A stretch of DNA of 64,000 bases from NCBI RefSeq assembly GCF_011769525.1, contig NZ_CP050440.1:7240001-7304000 (forward strand), written 5' to 3'. How positions within the stretch are numbered: position 1 is the stretch's first letter; each line of letters starts with the position of its first letter. A model generated the notes under the pieces. The model saw only the letters and a list, made by a program, of their open reading frames with translations. It ran no database searches and had not been told where the DNA came from. Origin of the DNA: Tolypothrix sp. PCC 7910. Its GTDB lineage: Bacteria; Cyanobacteriota; Cyanobacteriia; Cyanobacteriales; Nostocaceae. Below, in pieces: positions 19,142 through 28,416 of the stretch. The position numbers and the translations under genes are program-made.

Positions 19142-19159
19142 AACAACAACAATGTTGTT
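19142..19159. promoter_or_regulatory. SufR operator, site 2
   Basis: A second CAAC-N6-GTTG core at 19144-19157, with the same six central bases (AACAAT) as site 1 and centred 45 bases from it. Two sites allow repression of both sufB and sufR itself. Confidence 0.85.
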
Positions 19160-19215
19160 TAAGTCAAATTTTCCTAGAAATTTTTTGGACGTTTGCAGAG
19201 CGTCTCCCCAAAAAG

Positions 19216-19896
19216 ATGACGACTACCCACCAGTCCTCCACCAAGCAAGACATTCTGGAATATCTCCAGAAACACTCACAAGCAACCGCTTTTGAGCTAG
19301 CCGAAGTTCTAGATATTAGTCCCCAAGCGATCCGCCGCCATCTCAAAGATTTGGAGGCGGAAGAGCTAATTTTATATTCCACCACAGTGCAAGCGGGAAT
19401 GGGACGACCCCAACATATTTATCAATTGAGTATGAGAGGACGCGATCGCCTACATCGACAACAGAGCGATCGCCTTGGTGATAGTTATGGTGATTTTGCC
19501 GTTTCCTTGCTGGATACCTTAGCAGAAACAGTAGGCAAAGACCAAGTCACATCAATATTACAAAAACAGTGGGAGCGTAAAGCCCAAGAATACCGCGATC
19601 GCTTAGGTCAAGGTTCCATCGCCGAACGGCTAGCCAAATTAGTGGAACTCAGACAAGCCGAAGGTTTTATGGCAGAGTTTCACCCCTTAGATTCCCAAGA
19701 ATTATTAGAGAGCGATCGCTTCATTTTCATGGAGCATAAATGTGCTATCTCCAACGTCGCCGAATCCTTCCCCAGCATCTGCGGTCATGAATTAGAAATG
19801 TTCGCCGCCGTCCTACCAGATTGTACAGTCGAGCGCACCCACTGGATTATTAACGGTGAACATCGTTGTGGCTATTTGGTCAAAGCGAGGGATTAG
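19216..19896 (+). CDS. sufR: Fe-S biosynthesis repressor SufR
   Basis: SufR is a DeoR/ArsR-like regulator that binds an Fe-S cluster and represses sufBCDS. A winged helix-turn-helix lies at residues about 12-65 (ILEYLQKHSQATAFELAEVLDISPQAIRRHLKDLE). Four cysteines at 176, 189, 203 and 218 give CX12CX13CX14C, the spacing of the cluster-binding region. The length of 226 residues is normal. It is divergent from sufB. The two CAAC-N6-GTTG sites upstream imply autoregulation. The ATG at 19216 has only a weak ribosome binding site. Confidence 0.95.
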   Translation: MTTTHQSSTKQDILEYLQKHSQATAFELAEVLDISPQAIRRHLKDLEAEELILYSTTVQAGMGRPQHIYQLSMRGRDRLHRQQSDRLGDSYGDFAVSLLDTLAETVGKDQVTSILQKQWERKAQEYRDRLGQGSIAERLAKLVELRQAEGFMAEFHPLDSQELLESDRFIFMEHKCAISNVAESFPSICGHELEMFAAVLPDCTVERTHWIINGEHRCGYLVKARD

Positions 19897-20067
19897 GGAT
19901 TGGGTATTGGGGAACTCGGGGCCCCCTCTGGGGATAAGGGGTAATGGGGACTGGGGGAAATAACCATTACCAATTACCAATTACCAATTACCCAATAACA
20001 AATAAAAAATTCCTTTTGTACAGACGCGATTAATCGCGTCTCTCCAACTCTTGATAAAAATTTATTT
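19897..20067. repeat. Short tandem repeats and palindrome copy 2
   Basis: The gap after sufR contains GGGGATTGG-like units, a CATTACCAATTACC tandem tract (about 19965-19992) and the palindrome AGACGCGATTAATCGCGTCT at 20022-20041. These are repeats, not genes. Confidence 0.8.
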
Positions 20068-20328
20068 ATGAATCTACCACCACAGTCACCATCAGAACAG
20101 TTTTTAACTTTGGAAGAATCAGCAAAAGTAGACGCAGCTTTGTTGTCTTCTCCAGAAAAATTTTTAACAAGATTAACAATTTCATCACTGAAACTCTTAA
20201 AGCATATTGCCCAAGAATATGGTGTTGCAATTGAAGATTTAACAACATCACAAGTAATAGCTTGGTTTGAAAAAGATAGTAAAATCAAACGCGAACAAGG
20301 AATAGAAGCTTCATTTTTAAAGTGGTGA
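20068..20328 (+). CDS. Small conserved-type protein of unknown function, 86 aa
   Basis: I do not recognise the family. The protein is soluble, largely helical and acidic in its N-terminal part (LTLEESAKVDAALLSSPEKF). A middle LKLLKHIAQEYGVAIEDLTTSQVIAWFEKDSKIKREQG stretch looks like a compact three-helix domain. It begins 27 bases after palindrome copy 2, with no strong ribosome binding site. The ending GIEASFLKW contains a tryptophan close to the C-terminus. Codon use resembles that of neighbouring genes, so I accept it as a real gene despite its size. The opposite strand also reads open here, but it gives only low-complexity peptides. Confidence 0.6.
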   Translation: MNLPPQSPSEQFLTLEESAKVDAALLSSPEKFLTRLTISSLKLLKHIAQEYGVAIEDLTTSQVIAWFEKDSKIKREQGIEASFLKW

Positions 20329-20394
20329 AGCCATCTGTTAATATATAGGATTCATATTTGATTTCTGAAATATACGTTGTATTCAAATTTGCTA

Positions 20395-20440
20395 ATCTAA
20401 AATGTAAAATCCAAAATCTAAAATCCAAAATCTAAAATTA
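20395..20440. repeat. Tandem AAAATCCAAAATCTA repeat
   Basis: About four units of an AAAATC(C/T)-type repeat between two convergent genes. Confidence 0.7.
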
Positions 20441-20442
20441 AT

Positions 20443-21063
20443 TTAGAGTCTTTGAATTTGACTGGCAGCTACAATCTGTTTAACAGTTATTTGTAATTCT
20501 GGAAAAGTCAAAGATATAATCCGGTCATTACCTATAAATTTCTGCACTTGATATTTACCGTCAACTAAATGGTGAACAAACACAGTAGGAAGCTTGGGAT
20601 TACCAAGATAAGCACGAGAAGCAATTGCTAGATAATCCACAATCCAATACTCAGGAATACCAAGTCGCTGATACTCATCTAGTTTGTCAATATAATCATC
20701 ATCCCAGTTAGTTGAAGTTACTTCAACAGCAAGTTGAATCGGCTCTATTAGCGCGCCATAAGCTAGGACATTGCTATTCCACTGTGATGCATTAACTACA
20801 CTCACATCAGGATTTCTACCTTGTTCTTCTCCAGTGCTAGAAAATGTCCTAACAATTACATCTTTATCAGCAATATAATCAAGTTCTAAACGCTTAATTT
20901 CATAATTGAAACCAAGCATGAGAAATCTTGCTACATTCTTATGCGCCCTAATAGGTTCCACTTTAATAATTTCTCCATTTACCAGTTCATAGATACCAGA
21001 ACCATCAGGATACTGTTCTAAAAAATCCTCAAAAGTTAATTTCTGAACTGGAATCTTAACCAT
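20443..21063 (-). CDS. Uma2 family endonuclease, 206 aa
   Basis: Uma2/DUF820 motifs are clear: LTFEDFLEQYPDGSGIYELVNGEII at the N-terminus, RNPDVSVVNASQW (the PD strand, residue about 84), PIQLAVEVTSTNWDDDYIDKLDEYQRLGIPEYWIVDYLAI (residues about 107-147). The last gives E-x-T ... K of the PD-(D/E)XK fold. The role of the family is not known. It is isolated, flanked by repeats on both sides, and is the most complete of the three Uma2 genes in this window. Confidence 0.85.
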   Translation of the reverse strand: MVKIPVQKLTFEDFLEQYPDGSGIYELVNGEIIKVEPIRAHKNVARFLMLGFNYEIKRLELDYIADKDVIVRTFSSTGEEQGRNPDVSVVNASQWNSNVLAYGALIEPIQLAVEVTSTNWDDDYIDKLDEYQRLGIPEYWIVDYLAIASRAYLGNPKLPTVFVHHLVDGKYQVQKFIGNDRIISLTFPELQITVKQIVAASQIQRL

Positions 21064-21236
21064 ATTTATTCACAGCTAAATATAACATTTCAGCTAATTG
21101 AAAGCGAATTAGACTCTGCGTTCCTGTACGCTTACTCCACATTCCTCTGCATTAAAAAAATAATTATCAATTACCAATGACGAATTTTGAATTTTTAACA
21201 TCCCCTTCTCTACTAACAGAGAAAGGGATAAATTGC

Positions 21237-22292
21237 TTAGAAAAACCAACCGTAAGAATGTAAACCTTTACCCAAAAGATTCACACCTAAATAGCAAACC
21301 CAAACAACAACAAAACCACTAGCAGCTAAAATCGCGGGACGACGACCTTGCCAACCGCGAGTAATTCTGGCGTGGAGGTAAGCGGCGAAAACTAACCAGG
21401 TGATTAATGCCCAAGTTTCTTTTGGATCCCAACTCCAATAAGAACCCCAAGCTTCGTTAGCCCAAACTGCACCCGCAATAATACCAATTGTGAGTAAGGG
21501 AAATCCCAAACCAATGATGCGATAGCTGATATTATCCAAAGTTTCCGCAAGGCTAAGACGTTGAGGTGATAAGGGTTCAGCAGATGTAACGGTTTGCGAT
21601 TGCGGCGCAGTAACTAAATTTAAAACAGCAGTTTTACCGTTACCATTGCTATTACTTTCATAGCGAACAAAACCATTATTTTCTACAGCAGGTATTTGTG
21701 GTTCAGAAACTAATTCACCTGCTTTATGCAACTTATAGCCATTACTGCGATAGCCACCAGTCCCAACAGAACTGCCTTGTAGTTGGATATTTTGACCGCG
21801 AGTCACAATCAGAAAAGCGATCGCCAGCAATGAACCCACCATCAAAGCAGAATAACTCAACATCATTACACTGACGTGCATCATCAGCCAATTTGACTTC
21901 AGTGCAGGTACTAAAGGTTCTGACACCTGCATTTGCGATGGTAATGTCAAAGCCGCAAAAGCCGAGATTCCCATAGCCACAGGGGCAGTTACCACTCCTA
22001 CTAAGCGGCTACGGCTAGAATTTTCGGCAATTAAATGAACAGAGGTAATTCCCCAAGTCAAGAAAAACAGCGATTCATACAAATTGCTGAGTGGGAAATA
22101 ACCAGCTTCTATCCATCTTGCTCCTAATAAAGTAGCTATGCACAAATTAGCGATCGCCATTCCAGCTGTCCCCAAAGCGGCCATAGCTGGAAGATTTGGA
22201 AAAGCTGCCCCTGCCCAATACACCAGCATGGTGAGGAATAAGACAGCAAAGGAGGCATTGTCCAGCCAGTTCTGGAGTACAACCAGATTCAT
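21237..22292 (-). CDS. ccsB: c-type cytochrome biogenesis protein CcsB (CcsA/Ycf5)
   Basis: This is the haem-handling membrane subunit of system II cytochrome c maturation (named CcsA/Ycf5 in plastids, often CcsB in bacterial annotation). The tryptophan-rich haem motif is [19 protein letters not shown], near residue 285. About eight membrane helices surround it, and HARITRGW and GLHSYGWFF close the protein. Residues about 170-245 form a polar, low-conservation loop ([18 protein letters not shown]), longer than needed. It acts in the thylakoid or plasma membrane to attach haem to cytochromes f, c6, c550 and the cytochrome at 6882. The partner Ccs1 gene is not in the window. Confidence 0.93.
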   Translation of the reverse strand: MNLVVLQNWLDNASFAVLFLTMLVYWAGAAFPNLPAMAALGTAGMAIANLCIATLLGARWIEAGYFPLSNLYESLFFLTWGITSVHLIAENSSRSRLVGVVTAPVAMGISAFAALTLPSQMQVSEPLVPALKSNWLMMHVSVMMLSYSALMVGSLLAIAFLIVTRGQNIQLQGSSVGTGGYRSNGYKLHKAGELVSEPQIPAVENNGFVRYESNSNGNGKTAVLNLVTAPQSQTVTSAEPLSPQRLSLAETLDNISYRIIGLGFPLLTIGIIAGAVWANEAWGSYWSWDPKETWALITWLVFAAYLHARITRGWQGRRPAILAASGFVVVWVCYLGVNLLGKGLHSYGWFF

Positions 22293-22439
22293 AAAGTGTT
22301 CTCCCCAGTGGATTCGTTAAAATTATTTTTCTGACTGTTATGATCCTATCTGCTTATAGGGTATTGGGTCATAGCTTTTTCAAAAGTCAAGAGTCAAGGG
22401 TCAAAAGTAATTTTTTATTTGTCATTGGGTAATGGGTAA

Positions 22440-22513
22440 TGGGTAATGGTTATTTCCCCTTGTCCCCTTGTCCCCCTCATCCTCCCAATCCCCAATCCCC
22501 AGTCCCCAATCCC
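22440..22513. repeat. Tandem CCCCAAT/CCCCAGT repeats
   Basis: About eight heptamer units of the STRR type directly after the DUF3352 gene. Confidence 0.8.
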
Positions 22514-24190
22514 CTACGAATGCTCCACCTTTTTCAGTGCAAAGAAAATATCATACCGAGTACTGCGATTATCACTAACAGCAGTTGTCACGCCAATGGA
22601 ACGGGTTGCGCCTAACCAAGTTTGTTGATTGGGAATTATATTCGGTAGCGGAAAATTTTTCGCTGCTTGTTCAACATCTAAGAAAAATTGCCCATTTGTC
22701 GGGTTCGGTTCTGTGGGTACAGTTTGTTGAAAAGGAATTGTACTAGCTAATGTATTGGTAGGTTTGGGAACGATTTTATCGGCAATGGGCGCACCAAAGA
22801 TGAAAAACGCCACATCTCCATCTAACCAACCGTGGGTAGCGGTTAAGGTTCCGTAAGGCGCAACCCAGTTGGTAACGGGTTTACCTGCAACCGATGCTGG
22901 TTGGATTGTAAACTGATATTGAGTTTTCATCACGTCATCGAGCTGTTTTAAGGATGCTTCAGCCAAAGTGCGATCGCTTGCTTTGACCATAAACAACAAT
23001 CCCGCTCGAAAATTTGCTGTTGAACTATCTTTAGGGGTGTTGGGAATGACTGATAAAGAAAATTCACCCTTCATCCACCGCAGTAAATCCCGTTCTAAAT
23101 CCATATTGATTAAAGATTTCACCCCACTTCGCAGTTGTTCTGGGGTAATTGGCGATAGGGGATTTCCTTGGGATGTTAAAGCGTAGTCTGCCCAAAAACG
23201 CTGTAAGTTACCACCAGAAAGCATCATTAAGGTTTCTGCTGGTACCATGCTTTGCATTCTACCTGCTTGATTTTCCACTGCCAGCACTCGCTGACTATTG
23301 GGGTTCAGCCAAGAAACACCTTTTAAACGTATCCCTTGGGGCTCTAATTGAATTGTCCCTGCCAAACCTTGGTTATTTTGCAGCTGCGCTAAAACTTGGG
23401 CGGGTAACTGACGATTGGGTGCAGCAGCAGCTATCCTAGCAGCCGTTGGTACATTGACATAAAACTGAGCAAAAGGCTGATAACTAGCAATTTTGGGAAA
23501 ATTATCGGCGAATCCGCCTGTTGTCGCTAAAGAAGTTTTATTTTTGTAAGCATCAATAGCGCGTTCTGTAGCTTTGGGATCATCGGCGATTACCAAGTAC
23601 CGCCCATCTAAGACTGTAGCGGAGAGGTTTCCACTCGTTTGTCCATCGGTTTGCTTGATGGGGAAACCTTCATATGTGCGGTCAATCCATTTCCCTTGTT
23701 TTAAGCTTTTAGGTTGTGCCAAAAGGCTTTGAGCCTGTTCTGGGTTTTTTACAGGCAGAATCATTACCATTGACTGCTGACTGCTAGTCGGCTCTGGATT
23801 AGTAGAAACTGGCTTTGGTGGTGGTTGAGTAGCTTGGGGTGCGAGAATGGCGATCGTTACCTCATTGCCTACCCAAGGCTGAATATCTTTCTGGAAGTCA
23901 TAACCATTATTAGTGAGAAAGCGATCGCGCAACTTCACTAAATTTTTATCTATTTCTGCTTGGGTTTCTTTTGTCCCATACTGCCGCAATTGCTGCCATT
24001 GTTTAGGATCTGTGGTGAGAGAAACCGCAAACAGGGCATCTTGAGGAATAATAGTTGCACCTACTGGTAAATCTTTAGAAAATATTTGCCCCTGGGTTAA
24101 TAGCCAGTATGCTGCACTCCCCCCACCAATTAACAATCCAGCAGCAGAGAGCGTCAGCACCAGAGACGGTTTCTTGATTTTTTTCTTCAT
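22514..24190 (-). CDS. DUF3352 family protein, membrane-anchored, 558 aa
   Basis: The protein begins MKKKIKKPSLVLTLSAAGLLIGGGSAAYWLL, giving a lysine-rich start and one membrane helix (residues about 10-32). Most of the chain is therefore outside the cytoplasm. The body matches DUF3352 as known in cyanobacteria: LPVGATIIPQDALFAVSLTTDPKQWQQLRQYG, then VGNEVTIAILAP and the repeated alpha/beta blocks ending near WLGATRSIGV. A proline- and serine-rich linker follows (residues about 122-145). No enzymatic activity is assigned to the family. The frame is open to ATG 24217, but ATG 24190 places the lysine cluster at the start, as is usual for the family. It lies downstream of the receiver-HlyD fusion on the same strand, 341 bases away. 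Confidence 0.8.
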   Translation of the reverse strand: MKKKIKKPSLVLTLSAAGLLIGGGSAAYWLLTQGQIFSKDLPVGATIIPQDALFAVSLTTDPKQWQQLRQYGTKETQAEIDKNLVKLRDRFLTNNGYDFQKDIQPWVGNEVTIAILAPQATQPPPKPVSTNPEPTSSQQSMVMILPVKNPEQAQSLLAQPKSLKQGKWIDRTYEGFPIKQTDGQTSGNLSATVLDGRYLVIADDPKATERAIDAYKNKTSLATTGGFADNFPKIASYQPFAQFYVNVPTAARIAAAAPNRQLPAQVLAQLQNNQGLAGTIQLEPQGIRLKGVSWLNPNSQRVLAVENQAGRMQSMVPAETLMMLSGGNLQRFWADYALTSQGNPLSPITPEQLRSGVKSLINMDLERDLLRWMKGEFSLSVIPNTPKDSSTANFRAGLLFMVKASDRTLAEASLKQLDDVMKTQYQFTIQPASVAGKPVTNWVAPYGTLTATHGWLDGDVAFFIFGAPIADKIVPKPTNTLASTIPFQQTVPTEPNPTNGQFFLDVEQAAKNFPLPNIIPNQQTWLGATRSIGVTTAVSDNRSTRYDIFFALKKVEHS

Positions 24191-24531
24191 CGCAACAGAC
24201 ACAATAGGCAGTACCATCGAAACCCATACCTCATACTTGCTAACTCATGACTTGATTTGCCAGCTAATTATCTTAATTTGTCTACCCTGAATATTTGTCA
24301 GCCTTTGCTCATCAACTGTTTCCAGTATGTTAACAGCACTGTTTTGGTGGTTAATTAACTTTGCTAACACATTTTATTAACATACTTTAGTTGATTTCGC
24401 TGGACAGATTGCAAGGGTTCTGAGGATATAACTAACTTGACACAGCTGCAAGCCAGTTGCTTCTACTGTGACATCGCAGCGATCGCAGCGATTTACTAAT
24501 CTCTAACCCCTAATCCCCAATCCACAAAAAT
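24191..24531. other. Intergenic region, no gene seen
   Basis: About 340 bases between two minus-strand genes. A tandem GCAGCGATC motif lies at 24475-24492 and a small STRR block at 24505-24525. No coding frame of note. Confidence 0.5.
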
Positions 24532-26508
24532 CTATAAATTAGTTAAAAGCCGGACTTTTCTCGTCATAAACGTCAAGAAACTTTCTTTTTGAGCAATAAT
24601 TTCCGCCTTAACTTCCATTCCAGGTTGAATGGGATAAGAGCGATCGCCTTTTTCTAAATAAAGTTTTTCCGGTTCTATAGTCACCTCATAGCTAGGCGCA
24701 GTTCTAGTCATAGCATTATTTTGAGGTGTAATCACATCGGCACTGATACTTCTCACAGCACCAGCCAAAATTCCATAATCTGGGTAAGGATAAGCGGAAA
24801 CCCGCATTTGTACTTTACCTTCTTGGCAAGCTGTAACTGGTTGAACTTTACAGACTTTGACGTTACCAATATCTTCAACGCTGACGTTAGCTTTAATCAC
24901 CAAAGGAGCCTCAGACGGAGCAACTTGTGCGATTACATCTCCTGCACTCACTAACTGCTGAGGATTTCGCAATTCCAACCTCAAAATCGTACCTTTATCA
25001 GGAGAACGAATGATAGTTGCTTGCTGTTGTTTATCTATTTGTTTTAATTCTTTTTTACCGTTGTCAATGATATTGTTAATTTCGATTTTCAGTTGAAGCA
25101 AACCATTTTTTTCTTGCTTCAAGCGTGCCAAACTTCCTTCACCAGCAGCACGTTCTTGAGCAATTTTTGCTTCTACGACTGTTAACACAGCATTACTAGG
25201 ATTTATAGCTGCTACCGCTGGTTTATATTTACTATTAGCAGCTGCTACAGCCTGTTGCTGCCTTTTAATTACTTGTTTTTGAGCTTCTAATGTCGCTTTT
25301 TGCGATAATAAAGTTTGTTCCTGCTGTTCTAGTGCTAGTTGCACCTCTTCCAATTGATTGTTAGAAATTGATCCAGATTTAACAAGACTGAGATAGTAAT
25401 CGCGCTTTAGTTTAGTAGCTTTCCATGCTGCTTCTGTCGCTTTCACATTTGCTTGCATTGATTTCAAATCAAATTCTGCTTTTTGTAATTCATCCTGAGC
25501 AATTTTAATATTTGCCTTGACTTCGTTTAGTTGACCGCTAGATGAAACTTTAGTTTGCTGATATTCTCTTTCCGTACGTTGCAATTCTGCCGTTGCACCT
25601 GCGATCGCCTTTTTATTTCGCTCTGCTTCTGCGCTTATTTGTCTATCTACAGTAAGAATTTGAGCATCTAATTGCATCAGTTGCATTTCATTCTGCTGGA
25701 TATTCTCTAGAACTTGATTCTTCTTAATTTGGATTTCGCTATCATCAATAGTGGCAATAATATCTCCTTTGTTTACCACCTGATTTTCTCTAGCCAGAAT
25801 TCTTCTTACAGTTCCTTCTGATGCTGATTGGACTAAACGTATTTCTCCCGCAGGACGAACAGTCGCAGGTACTTTGACAGTTACTTGATATTGAATAACA
25901 GCAGATAAAATAACTGCTGTTGCAACAGATCCAATTACAAGCTTCCCTCCTACTTCTACCCAACGAGTTGTATGAGGTAAAACTTCGTCTGTTTGAATTA
26001 CATCTAATAAAAGAGGAGTCTCTTCTTGGAGTAGTGTTCCTGGCTTCGGCAATGCAGCACTTTTTTGAAAATCAAAAATCTCTGAACTAGATAGTTGCTG
26101 CTGAGGAATAATTTTATTAATTAAACCAGGCGCTAACTGAGTATAGCCTTTATCAACCAAGCGAATCGAGTCTCTTAGTTCTTCTGGAGATGCGTCTTTT
26201 AATATATAACCACAGGCTCCTGCATTAAGAGATGCCTTAATATATTCATGCTTGTCATAACCACTTAATACCAAAATTTTCGTCTTCGGAAATCTTTCAC
26301 TGATAATCTTTGTCGCATTAATACCATCCATCTCAGGCATTTCCATATCGATGAGTACTACATCTGGATGTAAGTTAGCGACTTTGAGAATTGCAGCTTT
26401 TCCATTCTCTGCAACTCCCACTACTTCTAAATCTTTTTCTTTTTCAATCAATGACCTTAAATACTCTCTAATAGTTTCTTGGTCATCTACTAACAAAACT
26501 CTAATCAT
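24532..26508 (-). CDS. Receiver domain fused to HlyD-type membrane fusion protein, 658 aa
   Basis: Residues 1-120 are a complete NarL/FixJ-type receiver domain. It has acidic residues Asp8-Asp9, phosphoacceptor Asp54 in LIDMEMPEMDG, Ser82 in VLSGYD and Lys104 in YILKDA. A linker (121-185) replaces the usual LuxR DNA-binding domain. A membrane helix (about 188-206) follows, then a HlyD adaptor: a biotinyl-lipoyl-like half motif (SEGTVRRILARENQVVNKGDIIATID), a coiled coil of about 220 residues, the second half motif (IIRSPDKGTILRLEL) and a beta-barrel C-terminus. The fusion suggests a cytoplasmic phosphorylation input controlling an export adaptor. No ABC transporter or histidine kinase lies next to it. 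The start ATG 26508 sits directly on the receiver fold. Confidence 0.9.
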   Translation of the reverse strand: MIRVLLVDDQETIREYLRSLIEKEKDLEVVGVAENGKAAILKVANLHPDVVLIDMEMPEMDGINATKIISERFPKTKILVLSGYDKHEYIKASLNAGACGYILKDASPEELRDSIRLVDKGYTQLAPGLINKIIPQQQLSSSEIFDFQKSAALPKPGTLLQEETPLLLDVIQTDEVLPHTTRWVEVGGKLVIGSVATAVILSAVIQYQVTVKVPATVRPAGEIRLVQSASEGTVRRILARENQVVNKGDIIATIDDSEIQIKKNQVLENIQQNEMQLMQLDAQILTVDRQISAEAERNKKAIAGATAELQRTEREYQQTKVSSSGQLNEVKANIKIAQDELQKAEFDLKSMQANVKATEAAWKATKLKRDYYLSLVKSGSISNNQLEEVQLALEQQEQTLLSQKATLEAQKQVIKRQQQAVAAANSKYKPAVAAINPSNAVLTVVEAKIAQERAAGEGSLARLKQEKNGLLQLKIEINNIIDNGKKELKQIDKQQQATIIRSPDKGTILRLELRNPQQLVSAGDVIAQVAPSEAPLVIKANVSVEDIGNVKVCKVQPVTACQEGKVQMRVSAYPYPDYGILAGAVRSISADVITPQNNAMTRTAPSYEVTIEPEKLYLEKGDRSYPIQPGMEVKAEIIAQKESFLTFMTRKVRLLTNL

Positions 26509-27358
26509 ATATTTGTGTGTTCAAGAAATATTTTGCTAGCCCATATATAATTGTATTCTTTGAAATTTATATATTAAGACTAGACACTCATTGCATCAAC
26601 ATAGCAAAGCTTGACTCCTACTCTATAGTATTAGTCTTGTTTAAATATTTTTAATATCATGTTGAAAGCAAAGTTTCTATCTAAGAAACTATCATCTCAA
26701 ATTTTTTGTTCTACTTTGGGAATTTACTAGTAGTTTATTTAAACATAGAACTAAGGCTTTTAAAAAGAAAATTTAACAATCCTTTGACACACACTTGAAG
26801 GATAGTATAAGAGTACTTGCGACTCAAAAATTATGTTTTTATCATAACAAGCAGATTATTAGTTACTGTTAAATAACTACTTTATACAGATGTGGAGAAA
26901 GCATATCACTATTAAAGACTGATGATTTACTCTTCAGCAAAATTTTAAATTTTCCTAGTGTAGCTTGATATCAAATGCCTGACTGGGGCTAAGTATAAAA
27001 AATATCCTGAATCGTATACTAACGACCTCAAAAATATAAATATTAAAAATCAATATAATTTTGAATTTATCAGCAGACTTGATCCCAGCAGTTAATCAGA
27101 AGTTTTAGATAACCTGTTATTTGACAGAGTAGGCACAAATAAAATTATCAGCCATCATCCTAGGCTGATTGAGTGTGCACACTTGATGATTTCCTTAGGA
27201 AGGAAAATTAAAAATGCAAGGAAAGGTAGATGAGTTAGCTTCTTTATCAGGCGACTAGTGAGATTTTTTCAATCCATAGGCATATTGAATCTGGTGAACT
27301 CTGTTTTTGCACTTCCCAGAAAAACTTTACAAGATATCAAATTTAATTTGAGTTTTTT
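26509..27358. other. Long intergenic region
   Basis: This 850-base AT-rich stretch lies upstream of the receiver-HlyD gene and downstream of the chorismate lyase gene. No full gene is visible. A very short plus-strand reading frame with a strong ribosome binding site occurs at 27214-27258 (separate entry). The region is long enough to hold the fusion gene's promoter and a small RNA, but I see no recognised RNA family. Confidence 0.5.
27214..27258 (+). CDS. Possible 14-residue peptide or gene remnant
   Basis: ATG at 27214 is preceded by AGGAAGGA at a distance of about 9 bases. It encodes MQGKVDELASLSGD and then stops. The ribosome binding site is far better than expected by chance, so this may be a leader peptide or the broken start of a lost gene. 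Nothing identifies it further. Confidence 0.2.
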   Translation: MQGKVDELASLSGD

Positions 27359-28006
27359 CTAATCTCTAGAATTTAACTGCATAGGGCCCAAGTATTTAGC
27401 TAAATAGGGTGAAAAAACTTCATAAATTAATGTTAGAGGCTGTCCGTGATGCCAAAACAAATAGTGACGACCCCAAAAAGGCCCATCCACTTCAAAACCA
27501 GACTCTAAAGCAGGTGAGTAACCATAGTAAATCCCTTGAACATCTCGATACAACTCTGTACGGAGACGAGCTAAACTTGCCCAAATCGGTAAAGAACGGT
27601 TTTGTAAATACTCATCTACATGGCTGGCTTCCCACCAAGAAGTAGCATATGCCAATCTCTGACCAGATGCAGTACGTAGCCAAACCTGTCGCCGCAGTCT
27701 AGGGCCAGGTACAGCTTGAATTAAATCGGGAGCTGCATCTGAGTCCATACCAATTAACGACATATCAATTACATCAACTTCCGTTGGCTCGCCTGTTAGT
27801 AACTCTAAATGGCGTGTAGGTGAGCCATCTCCCAAAAGCAGCAATTGCCAAGTTGGTGCTAGCTGAGAGTGGGGCAAACTTTTTTTAATTACGTCCTCTC
27901 CACCTTGCCAAATTGGGTTCAGGCGATGCCATGCTACTGGCAGTGTTAAGTTGTTTGTTGGACTAAAAGTTGCAGTCAATGTTCTTTGTGCTTTACAAAA
28001 GTTCAC
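27359..28006 (-). CDS. Chorismate lyase-like protein (DUF98/Ycf21 type), 215 aa
   Basis: The sequence matches the cyanobacterial and plastid chorismate pyruvate-lyase family: LAPTWQLLLLGDGSPTRHLELLTGEPTEVDVIDM (residues about 50-82), then PGPRLRRQVWLRTASGQRLAYATSWW and GRHYLFWHHGQPLTLIYEVFSPYL. The enzyme forms 4-hydroxybenzoate from chorismate, the first step of plastoquinone head-group synthesis in cyanobacteria. It is soluble and of normal length. The start at ATG 28006 begins MNFCKAQRTLTATF. The gene is monocistronic, with a long non-coding region after it. Confidence 0.85.
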   Translation of the reverse strand: MNFCKAQRTLTATFSPTNNLTLPVAWHRLNPIWQGGEDVIKKSLPHSQLAPTWQLLLLGDGSPTRHLELLTGEPTEVDVIDMSLIGMDSDAAPDLIQAVPGPRLRRQVWLRTASGQRLAYATSWWEASHVDEYLQNRSLPIWASLARLRTELYRDVQGIYYGYSPALESGFEVDGPFWGRHYLFWHHGQPLTLIYEVFSPYLAKYLGPMQLNSRD

Positions 28007-28335
28007 CTATTTCTATGAAAGCATAAAAAAACAGTACCGCTACGTGGAATTCAAAATACTCTACGGGTTTGGCAGGGCGGTCTTGGGGTACGGGACATGG
28101 GAAAAGCCACCAATATCCAATGCCCAATGCCCAATTCCCACAAAATCCCACTCCCTTTGAAAGATGTGATGAGCTTAAGGCATGTTGTTGTATTAGTAGT
28201 TCGCCCAAGAATTATTGATTTAGCCCTTTACCTTTCCACCCTTACCCTGCTTTTGATGCCATAGCCAAAGGTCAACAGCCACAAGTTTTTGACCTTTGAC
28301 TATTGACCTTTGACTTTTAACTATCCACTAAAAAA
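28007..28335. other. Intergenic region with tandem repeats
   Basis: About 330 bases between the lyase gene and tRNA-Leu. It holds short CCCAATGCCCAATTCCC-like units near 28105-28140 and two units of TTGACCTTTGACT near 28288-28320. No gene is seen. Confidence 0.55.
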
Positions 28336-28416
28336 TGCGGATGGCGAGACTCGAACTCGCAAGGCAAAGCCACACGCACCTCAAGCGTGCGCGTATACCA
28401 ATTCCGCCACATCCGC
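28336..28416 (-). tRNA. trnL-GAG: tRNA-Leu (GAG)
   Basis: The minus strand gives a full class II cloverleaf: acceptor GCGGATG/CATCCGC with discriminator A, anticodon stem CACGC/GCGTG and loop TTGAGGT (anticodon GAG). A long variable arm (GGCTTTGCC) is present, as expected for leucine. CCA is not encoded. It is the only tRNA outside the array and a useful contrast to the array's Leu-anticodon tRNAs, which lack that arm. Confidence 0.96.

Noticed and set aside
20066-20288. Minus-strand frames over the small gene at 20068
   Set aside because: They give leucine-rich low-complexity peptides, and the plus-strand protein is more protein-like.
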